This document shows, piece after piece, positions 26,150-32,701 of a stretch of DNA of 32,701 nucleotides. Below the pieces are notes generated by a model. The model made no database searches. It saw nothing but the letters and a program-made list of their open reading frames with translations, and was not told the DNA's origin. The DNA is from Prolixibacteraceae bacterium. GTDB lineage: Bacteria; Bacteroidota; Bacteroidia; Bacteroidales; Prolixibacteraceae. Each line of letters starts with the position of its first letter. The first letter of the stretch is position 1. The stretch lies in contig JAGODU010000032.1 of the NCBI GenBank assembly GCA_017998095.1, forward strand, positions 1-32,701, in the 5' to 3' direction. Both the position numbers and the translations under genes were made by a program.

Positions 26150-26247
26150 TCAACCGTACCAACTATCAACCAAATACCAACCAAATACCATAAGAAAGTT
26201 CCGTTATGGTATTTGGTTGGTAGTTGGTACGAATGAGGTACGGTTGA
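26150..26247. repeat. 98-base long hairpin made of 11-base units
   Basis: Two 44-base arms (26150-26193 and 26204-26247) flank a 10-base loop. The arms are complementary at 36 of 44 positions: the innermost 18 bases pair perfectly (26176-26193 with 26204-26221), the outermost 11 pair perfectly, and mismatches cluster in one unit. Each arm divides into four 11-base units. The left arm reads TCAACCGTACC, AACTATCAACC, AAATACCAACC, AAATACCATAA. The reverse complement of the right arm reads TCAACCGTACC, TCATTCGTACC, AACTACCAACC, AAATACCATAA. Pairing can also slip by one unit. The element lies between convergent genes, 12 bases after the prfB stop, so it may end transcription on both strands, or be a small mobile or repetitive palindrome. 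Confidence 0.85.
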
Positions 26248-26259
26248 GTCAGATAACGC

Positions 26260-27349
26260 TTATTCGCCACCGAACTCCATAAGGTAAGCCTTTATAAATC
26301 CATCGAGATCGCCATCCATTACTGCCTGGACATTTCCTGATTCAAAACCGGTTCTTACATCCTTGACAAGTTTATAGGGCTGCATGGTATAAGAACGTAT
26401 CTGAGAGCCCCATTCAATTTTTTTCTTGCCGGCTTCTATCTTCATTACTTCCTCCTGACGCTTTCTCAGTTCGAGTTCATACAACTGAGATTTCAGCAAA
26501 CGCATAGCATTTTCCTTATTCTGTAACTGAGAGCGGCTTTCGGAGTTTTCAATCATAATACCTGTTGGTGCATGTCTGAGCCTTACTGCAGTTTCTACCT
26601 TATTGACATTTTGCCCACCAGCACCGCTTGATCGCATTGTTTCCCACGATATATCAGCAGGATTGATTTCGACTTCAATAGTATCGTCGACAAGGGGAGC
26701 AACATATACTGATGTGAATGAAGTTTGTCTTTTATTTTGAGCATTGAAAGGAGAAAGACGCACAAGGCGGTGAACACCGTTTTCACTTTTAAGATAACCA
26801 TAGGCAAATTCTCCTTCGATCTCAATAGTACAGTTCTTAAGACCAACATCTTCCCCGGGCTGATAGTCCATTACCCTGAAGGTATAGCCATGTTGTTCTG
26901 CCCAACGGTTGTACATTCGGAAAAGCATATCAGCCCAGTCGTTGCTTTCAGTTCCTCCTGCCCCGGCGTTAATACGCAATACTGCACCAAGACGATCTTC
27001 TTCCTTACGGAGCATGTTTTTAGCCTCTAATTTTTCAATCAGGTCAAGAGTAATTGAATATTGTTCGTCGACTTCTTCGGGAGTAGCATCTCCGCTTTGT
27101 TGAAACTCAAATAAGACCAACAAATCCTCAACGGCCTGATCAACTTCTTTAAAAGCTTCCGTCCATTGCTTGATTCCCCTGATAACTTTCATTTGAGCTT
27201 CCGCCTCTTTGGGATTTTCCCAAAAGGAAGGATCGTGAGTTTTCAACTCTTCTTCTTCTAATTCAATCTTTTTATTGTCGATGTCAAAGATACCCCCTAA
27301 GCGCATCCCGGCGCTCTGTAAGTCCTTTTATCTGGTCGCGTAATATCAT
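26260..27349 (-). CDS. prfB: Peptide chain release factor 2, with programmed +1 frameshift
   Basis: RF2 recognises UGA and UAA stop codons and triggers peptide release. The gene begins at ATG 27349 ([21 protein letters not shown]) and meets an in-frame TGA at 27284-27286 after 21 codons. It continues in the +1 frame from GAC 27285 to the TAA at 26260-26262, giving 362 residues. The second frame carries the peptide-anticodon SPF ([16 protein letters not shown]) and the catalytic GGQ motif in [18 protein letters not shown], both diagnostic of RF2. It is not a broken gene: the shift signal is present. recX lies 49 bases upstream on the same strand. A 98-base hairpin begins 12 bases past the stop. 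Confidence 0.97.
27283..27298 (-). promoter_or_regulatory. prfB: RF2 autoregulatory +1 frameshift site
   Basis: On the minus strand AGGGGGTATCTTTGAC: an SD-like AGGGGG three bases before CTT, then TGA followed by C. This is the same core as in E. coli prfB. Low RF2 slows decoding of the TGA (27284-27286), and peptidyl-tRNA slips from CTT to TTT so that GAC is read next. Confidence 0.96.
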
Positions 27350-27398
27350 GCTCAGTATTGTTTAAAAAGAAGCGCAAAAATAACAACTAAATTTCATT

Positions 27399-27863
27399 TT
27401 AATCTAAAGAGTTTAATACCTTTTCAATAATATCTGATTCGAAACCTTTGCCTTGAGCATATCTGTATAGTTTTGCTTTAGTCTCATAGTAGCCGGAAGC
27501 CTTTAAGGTCTTGAGTTTTGCCAAGATTAATTCTTTAAGTCTTGAAAAATAATCTTCTTCCTCAATTTCTTCCATTGCCAGATAAATAATTTCTGAAGGT
27601 ATGCCTTTATTCCGAAGAGTGTACCCTATTTTAATTCTTCCCCAGTCATTAAACCTGAATTTATCACGTACATATGCTTTGGCAAATCGCCTGTCATCAA
27701 TGAAGTTATCAGCAATAAGCTTTTGTATAATACGTACGGAATCTACATTGTTGACTCCCCATTTGTAAAGGTTTTGATTAATATCGAAAACACATTTTTC
27801 TGATTTACTGCAGAGATTCATTGCCTTTGACAATGCCAGATCAAAAGAAATCGAATTGTTCAA
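27399..27863 (-). CDS. recX: Regulatory protein RecX
   Basis: 154 residues made of three-helix repeats, with the typical FIDDRRFAKAYVRDKFRFNDWGRIKIGYTLRNKGI block in the middle (about residues 55-90). RecX binds RecA filaments and limits recombination and SOS induction. The gene is not next to recA here; it lies 49 bases upstream of prfB on the same strand. The length matches short Bacteroidota RecX proteins. Confidence 0.92.
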   Translation of the reverse strand: MNNSISFDLALSKAMNLCSKSEKCVFDINQNLYKWGVNNVDSVRIIQKLIADNFIDDRRFAKAYVRDKFRFNDWGRIKIGYTLRNKGIPSEIIYLAMEEIEEEDYFSRLKELILAKLKTLKASGYYETKAKLYRYAQGKGFESDIIEKVLNSLD

Positions 27864-27930
27864 TTTATTAGTTTTTAGTTTTTTTAATCAAAATTAAAAA
27901 ATCAAAGTAATAAGAGTATTATAAAAAAAA

Positions 27931-27975
27931 TAAATCTGTTATAACTTGAAAAAATATCAAATTATAACAGATTTA
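27931..27975 (-). terminator. Rho-independent terminator after the secreted-protein gene
   Basis: TAAATCTGTTATAA (27931-27944) pairs perfectly over 14 bases with TTATAACAGATTTA (27962-27975). Inside, TTGA/TCAA can pair further. On the minus strand the stem is followed by a run of T (complement of the A run at 27923-27930). It lies 19 bases past the stop of the 27994-28491 gene. Confidence 0.82.
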
Positions 27976-27993
27976 AAACTATCAACTGAAAAA

Positions 27994-28491
27994 TTATCTT
28001 TCGAACTCTGATCTTTTAATTTCACAAAGGAAACCGCCTGTATATCCATAATTAGTGTTATCGGCGAGATAAAATCCAAGAAGTGCAAAATCATCAGTTT
28101 CTATATCATTAAACCTCAATTGCACTTTCATAGGAATATCTAAAGAGAAAAGACTTGAAATATAAGTAGCAGTTCCTGCAAAAACCAAAGGATTTTCAGA
28201 TGATTTTTTTGAACCTACCATAAGCCAGGTTTGATTGTGTTCTGTTCCATCTGAACAAATAATCCGGGTGCCTTTATTGCCCCTCCCGATTCCATATTCT
28301 CCTTCTTTGCCTTTCTTTAATGTCAGGATTAAATCAAAAATCATAACATTATTATCTTTACCATAATCAATAAGTTGAACTTCCCATTGAGTACTATAAC
28401 CTCCAAATGTTTTTACTAATAATGGTTTTTGTGCGAATGACGGTATTATTAAAAAACTAAAAAATATAAATCCGATTATAAATCTTTTCAT
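27994..28491 (-). CDS. Secreted protein of unknown function
   Basis: 165 residues with a Sec signal peptide (MKRFIIGFIFFSFLIIPSFA, cleavage likely before QKP). The mature part is about 145 residues and looks beta-rich: FGGYSTQWEVQLIDYG, VMIFDLILTLKKG, PMKVQLRFNDIETDDFALLGFYL. No lipobox and no T9SS sorting tail are present, so it is likely periplasmic. I do not recognise a family. It has its own terminator and lies between the methionine operon and recX on the same strand. Confidence 0.8.
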   Translation of the reverse strand: MKRFIIGFIFFSFLIIPSFAQKPLLVKTFGGYSTQWEVQLIDYGKDNNVMIFDLILTLKKGKEGEYGIGRGNKGTRIICSDGTEHNQTWLMVGSKKSSENPLVFAGTATYISSLFSLDIPMKVQLRFNDIETDDFALLGFYLADNTNYGYTGGFLCEIKRSEFER

Positions 28492-28604
28492 AACTCATAA
28501 TATTAAGATTAAACAACATATAAATGTAGCATAAAATTAAAAATATAAGCATAAAAACAACATAATTAAAAAGGGCTTTTATTCAAAAAAATAGCATTCT
28601 GTAT

Positions 28605-29522
28605 TCAAACTATTTCTTCGATATTATAGGGTGTTTCCTGATATACATAGTAGTTAAGCCAATTTTGGAATAATAGATTGGCATGTCCTCTCCACCGGAC
28701 AATCGGCTCATTATCAGGGTTGTTCTTTTTGTAATAATGAGCAGGTATATCAATAGGCAATCCTTTAGACAAATCTCTTTTATATTCCTGATCCAGAGTA
28801 TACGGTGCATATTCTGAATGCCCGGTGATAAAGAAACGCCGGTTAATATTATCTTTAACCATGTATACTCCGGCTTCTTCTGATTCTGATATTACTTCAA
28901 GGTCTTTAACTTTTTCAATATCCACTCTTCGGATTTCAGTATACCTTGAATGAGGAACGTGAAACTCGTCATCAAAGCCTCGGAAAATAGGTAATCTCTT
29001 GTCAGAAGGGGTATGGTGAAAAACACCAAACATTTTCTTATCAAGAGGGTATTTTGGTATATTATAGTAATGATAAAGAGCTGCCATCGATGCCCAGCAA
29101 ATAAACATCGAAGACTGTACATTATTCTTTGCCCAATCAAGAATTTCCTTAAATTCGTTCCAGTATGTCACATCTTCATATTCTAGTTGCTCAACAGGTG
29201 CACCGGTAATAATCAATCCGTCATACTTCCGGTGCCTTATCATATTGAAATCAAAATAAAAAGATTTCATGTGTTCTGAAGAAGTATTTTTTGGTTCATG
29301 ACCGGCAATCTTAATAAGGTCAATCTCAAGTTGTAAAGGAGTATTTGAAAGCAGTCGTATAAGATCAGTTTCAGTTGTTATCTTGACAGGCATCAGGTTG
29401 AGAATAGCAATTCTCAACGGCCTGATGTCCTGATGTGATGCACGAGTAGTGTCGATAACAAATATATTCTCTTTTTTAAGAGCTTCAATAGCGGGTAATT
29501 TATCCGGAATATTAACTGGCAT
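28605..29522 (-). CDS. metA: Homoserine O-acyltransferase MetA, predicted to use acetyl-CoA
   Basis: Activates homoserine at the start of methionine synthesis. 305 residues, full length. The catalytic cysteine is C142 in FICWASMAALYHYY, with H235 and E237 in FITGHSEYAP. These numbers match the studied MetA enzymes. The acyl-donor position 111 is glutamate (GAPVEQLEYEDV). In Bacillus cereus MetA, Glu111 gives acetyl-CoA specificity, while the E. coli succinyl enzyme has glycine (GAPLGLVEF). The product is therefore probably O-acetylhomoserine, the substrate of the adjacent MetY. The segment after the cysteine reads WASMA, where related enzymes have WGAQA or WAVQA. It starts 23 bases after metY on the same strand. 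Confidence 0.95.
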   Translation of the reverse strand: MPVNIPDKLPAIEALKKENIFVIDTTRASHQDIRPLRIAILNLMPVKITTETDLIRLLSNTPLQLEIDLIKIAGHEPKNTSSEHMKSFYFDFNMIRHRKYDGLIITGAPVEQLEYEDVTYWNEFKEILDWAKNNVQSSMFICWASMAALYHYYNIPKYPLDKKMFGVFHHTPSDKRLPIFRGFDDEFHVPHSRYTEIRRVDIEKVKDLEVISESEEAGVYMVKDNINRRFFITGHSEYAPYTLDQEYKRDLSKGLPIDIPAHYYKKNNPDNEPIVRWRGHANLLFQNWLNYYVYQETPYNIEEIV

Positions 29523-29545
29523 AATTTAAAATTTTTAAACTTATC

Positions 29546-30859
<1,314 letters not shown>

Positions 30860-30882
30860 TTAAAACTGATTATAAAATTGAA

Positions 30883-30906
30883 GGTCTGAGAATTAATATT
30901 CTGACC
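30883..30906 (-). terminator. Hairpin between leader peptide and metY, possible attenuator terminator
   Basis: On the minus strand GGTCAGAAT pairs with ATTCT-CA-GACC (two-base bulge, loop ATTA), followed by the T-rich TTCAATTTTATA. It sits 36 bases before metY. The U tract is interrupted, so termination efficiency is uncertain. Confidence 0.45.
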
Positions 30907-30946
30907 GGTTTAATTTGAAACAAAATTTAACTGAGAAAGTTGTGGG

Positions 30947-31051
30947 TGCGCATGTACACAAATAACAAAAACGATCTATTTGCTCATGCGCATAAGCATT
31001 CGCATCATCATGCCTGACATGATAAATAAAGAAGAAATATTTGTGATGCGA
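30947..31051 (-). promoter_or_regulatory. Complementary segments of a methionine attenuator
   Basis: On the minus strand, segment 1 TCGCATCA (31044-31051) pairs with segment 2 TGATGCGA (31000-31007). Segment 3 TGCGCATG (30985-30992) pairs with segment 4 CATGCGCA (30947-30954). Segments 2 and 3 share a shorter ATGCG/CGCAT pairing. An inner CAAATA/TATTTG stem strengthens 3:4. Segments 2 and 3 are themselves the Met codons of the leader ORF, so ribosome position would choose among folds. Confidence 0.6.
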
Positions 31052-31059
31052 GTTTTCAT
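30976..31059 (-). CDS. Methionine-rich leader peptide of the metY-metA operon
   Basis: A 27-codon ORF starts at ATG 31059 (MKTRITNISSLFI) and ends MSGMMMRMLMRMSK before TAG 30976-30978. Eight of 27 residues are methionine, seven of them within the last 14. Such amino-acid-rich leader ORFs upstream of the matching biosynthetic genes sense charged tRNA by ribosome stalling (known for trp, his, thr and leu in enterobacteria). The ORF lies 128 bases before metY and overlaps complementary RNA segments. A -7 promoter box lies 25 bases upstream. No clear SD is present, as usual for the phylum. I infer control by Met-tRNA level. Confidence 0.82.
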   Translation of the reverse strand: MKTRITNISSLFIMSGMMMRMLMRMSK

Positions 31060-31083
31060 TATCAATTATTCAATGAATGAGTT

Positions 31084-31091
31084 CAAACATA
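31084..31091 (-). promoter_or_regulatory. Promoter -7 element of the methionine operon
   Basis: On the minus strand TATGTTTG matches TAnnTTTG exactly, 24 bases before the leader-peptide ATG. A -33 box at the usual spacing is weak. Confidence 0.55.
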
Positions 31092-31165
31092 GATTAAAAT
31101 AATTGAAAGAAATAACATCAATAAATGTAAGATTGTAGAGATAACAATTTATTAAACTTAGATTT

Positions 31166-31249
31166 TCACTTTTCAGCTACTTATTCTGCCCTTTGGAGGT
31201 GCAAATGATTACTGTCGTAACGACGGGCTTTGCTATCGAATTCGCTCAT
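31166..31249 (-). pseudogene. Possible 5' remnant of a SAM-dependent methyltransferase gene
   Basis: From ATG 31249 the frame reads MSEFDSKARRYDSNHLH, then LQRAE, stop TAA (31181-31183), VAEK, stop TGA (31166-31168). The pattern EFD-x-KA-x3-(W/Y)D-x-N-x-(L/M)H-x2-R-(A/S)-x3-A is, as I remember it, how many Bacteroidota class I methyltransferases begin, and it would continue through the first stop (RAE-stop-VAEK). No later methyltransferase motif such as the glycine-rich SAM loop follows before the leader peptide. This suggests decay of an old gene after a nonsense mutation and deletion. A functional 22-residue peptide or chance is also possible. Confidence 0.45.
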
Positions 31250-31296
31250 GTGACCGGGAATTAAAAGTTGAAAAATAAAGATACTAAAGTTTAATT

Positions 31297-32701
31297 TTAT
31301 TCCAGAATAAGGCAAGTCTTTTTGATTATCCTTCTTTTCCCTTCGCGGTGCAACATTTCAAAATACATTATATAAATGCCGGGAGAAATTGCTTTGCCAC
31401 TGTTGTTGAATCCATTAAAAGTCAAGTACCCTGAACTGCCTAAGGTTTCGTTGTTAGAAATTCGACGAACCTCTCGTCCTGATATATCAAACACAAAAAC
31501 ATTAATCAGGTATCCGGGTTTATCAGGTTCAAGTGAAATAATCATTTCATCGTTATATCCATCGCCATTGGGAGAAATTGCAACCGGATTTAATGAAACG
31601 CTGAAACCTGTCGTCTCATGGTTTTCTCTTTCTGAATTACTATAGCCGGGAGTTGCAAAACCTGAAACAGAAGCAGCAGAATGCCAGTTAAACGGGTCAT
31701 TTGTCGCCTTTGTAAAAGAAGTCCTCTCAAGAGAAACACCATTTTTATCACTTATCCATAAGTCGTGCATAGTTTCGTCATATTCAAACTCATCGATAAC
31801 ATTTAGAGAATCATCGACAAGAACAATAATTCCACTGTCATCATTCATGGCAGGTAAGTATTTTACTTCAATTATATTCTCAGGAAAAAGGATAGAATAA
31901 AAGGGAATAATCCCATCAATTGATTCTGTAATAGCCACATAATCGCCCTTCTTTATCACTACCTTCGAATCAGAAATTTTATATATACTTTTCATCTTCA
32001 TAGAATCATCTCTGGTTACAAAAGACAATGCTGACAAATCTATATCCTTCAGTGAATTATTATATAGCTCAATAAAATCTGATCCTCCGCTGTAAGTATT
32101 AAAAAGAACTTCATTGATAAGAATATCCCCAAAAGAAATTTTTTCTTTAGAAAATTCATAAATAACATTTCTGATTGCATTTCCACACTCATCGAAAACA
32201 TTATCAATAAATACAGAATAAGTCACATTATTAAGAACCGGAGCTTTCAAAAAAAGTTTGACCACACCTTTTTCATTATCATTAAGAATCGAATCGACTA
32301 ACAGATCATTAATATTAAAGTTCTGAATATCTTGTTGAAAAGATATATCGAGTGGTTCAGAAAAACAAAGGTCTAGCTCAACAGGGGAAACAATTTTAAA
32401 ATCAGAAATAAAAGGAGGAATTGTATCAGAATTGGATTTATTAACTGAATTAAGAATGCCGGGAGTGCCTCCCATTTCATTTTCTGAAGCTTTCCAATTA
32501 TGTATATTTCCACAGTTTCTTGCAGGATCTTCTTTTTCAAGAGAATAACCCCCTCCTTTTTTATCAGTATCATTATACCATGTATCAGAATAAGTAACTT
32601 CATCAATCAAAACATCATCTGAAGACAGAAGCCTGATAGCTGAACCACTGTTAGTAAGAGCAGGAAACCTGTCGACAGAAATTATTTTACCCATGCCATC
32701 A
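31297..32701 (-). CDS. Large surface protein with lamin-tail domains and T9SS-type C-terminal domain (partial, 5' end outside window)
   Basis: C-terminal 467 residues or so of a secreted protein; the frame stays open to the window edge, so the start lies outside. In order: the end of a lamin-tail (LTD) domain (AIRLLSSDDVLIDEVTYSDTW, then GGGYSLEKEDPARNC and GGTPGILNS), and an SbsA-like Ig domain (DTIPPFISDFKIVSP through VDNVFDECGN). A second complete LTD domain follows (GDILINEVLFNTYSGGSDFIELYN through GFATPGYSN). The end is a CHU_C/FlgD-like domain (PVAISPNGDGYNDEM, INVFVFDISGREVRRI, GYLTFNGFNNSGKAISPGIYIMYFE). That end is used for type IX secretion or gliding-associated proteins. LTD domains in bacteria often accompany nucleases or phosphatases, so a catalytic domain may lie upstream. 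The last codons lie about 200 bases from the methionine leader. Confidence 0.9.
   Translation of the reverse strand, partial: DGMGKIISVDRFPALTNSGSAIRLLSSDDVLIDEVTYSDTWYNDTDKKGGGYSLEKEDPARNCGNIHNWKASENEMGGTPGILNSVNKSNSDTIPPFISDFKIVSPVELDLCFSEPLDISFQQDIQNFNINDLLVDSILNDNEKGVVKLFLKAPVLNNVTYSVFIDNVFDECGNAIRNVIYEFSKEKISFGDILINEVLFNTYSGGSDFIELYNNSLKDIDLSALSFVTRDDSMKMKSIYKISDSKVVIKKGDYVAITESIDGIIPFYSILFPENIIEVKYLPAMNDDSGIIVLVDDSLNVIDEFEYDETMHDLWISDKNGVSLERTSFTKATNDPFNWHSAASVSGFATPGYSNSERENHETTGFSVSLNPVAISPNGDGYNDEMIISLEPDKPGYLINVFVFDISGREVRRISNNETLGSSGYLTFNGFNNSGKAISPGIYIMYFEMLHREGKRRIIKKTCLILE

Noticed and set aside
26150..26247. Integron attC site or retron msr/msd RNA
   Set aside because: No integrase, gene cassette or reverse transcriptase is in the window, and the conserved attC core sites are not seen.
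26260..27349. prfB as a frameshifted pseudogene
   Set aside because: The in-frame TGA and +1 shift sit exactly at the classical RF2 recoding site with its internal SD, and the rest of the protein is intact.
31187..31235. Pseudoknot-like pairings (GCCC/GGGC interlaced with GCAAA/TTTGC)
   Set aside because: The pairings exist but are short, and the same bases read as a protein-like fragment resembling a methyltransferase start. Coincidence is more likely than a structured RNA.
31205..31264. Plus-strand 19-codon ORF preceded by GGAGGTG
   Set aside because: The SD-like sequence looks good, but the phylum rarely uses SDs and the ORF has no recognisable features. It is antisense to the methyltransferase-like remnant.

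Overview
The window is AT-rich DNA from a member of the Bacteroidota, probably an environmental class Bacteroidia organism. Three things point there: a T9SS-type gliding-motility C-terminal domain in the last gene, several promoters of the Bacteroidota -33/-7 type (TTTG or TTG, about 19-21 bases, TAnnTTTG), and general scarcity of Shine-Dalgarno (SD) sequences. No phage, IS element, integrase or CRISPR array is visible. The content is mostly core metabolism and housekeeping, with several well-preserved regulatory RNA devices.

Layout. 1-103: lysine-rich 3' end of an upstream gene. 283-6150 (+): glycogen phosphorylase, an XRE-cupin regulator with an acyl-CoA synthetase, and a ketopantoate-reductase-family protein. 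6156-8676 (+): queuosine precursor operon queC-queE-queF behind a preQ1-I riboswitch whose 3' tail is the SD of queC. 8698-15506 (-): a complete efflux system (TetR regulator, TolC, lipoprotein HlyD adaptor, two ABC ATPases, two ABC-2 permeases) resembling E. coli CecR/YbhGFSR but with the double ATPase split in two. Two near-identical palindromes upstream of tetR and tolC are probable operators. 15682-17628 (+): type I pullulanase. 17670-24338 (-): dipeptidyl peptidase III lipoprotein, then queG, upp, a GNAT/FemAB-like protein, a polysaccharide deacetylase-like protein and radC. 24464-24918 (-): tRNA-Glu and rpsT unit with a consensus promoter and a strong terminator. 25221-26015 (+): unknown lipoprotein. 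26150-26247: a 98-base hairpin built from 11-base units. 26260-27863 (-): recX and prfB, the latter with the classical +1 programmed frameshift. 27994-28491 (-): secreted protein of unknown function with its own terminator. 28605-31059 (-): methionine operon (leader peptide, metY, metA). 31166-31249 (-): possible methyltransferase remnant. 31297-32701 (-): C-terminal part of a large surface protein.

How it fits together. Glycogen phosphorylase and pullulanase together would degrade glycogen or alpha-glucan. QueC, QueE and QueF make preQ1 and QueG performs the last step of queuosine synthesis; QueD is not in the window. MetA carries the acetyl-CoA-type glutamate (E111), which matches the neighbouring O-acetylhomoserine sulfhydrylase MetY. 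Upstream of metY is a 27-codon ORF with a Met-rich end (MSGMMMRMLMRMSK) and mutually exclusive complementary segments, which looks like a methionine-sensing leader-peptide attenuator. This leader and the 98-base 11-mer hairpin are the most unusual items in the window.
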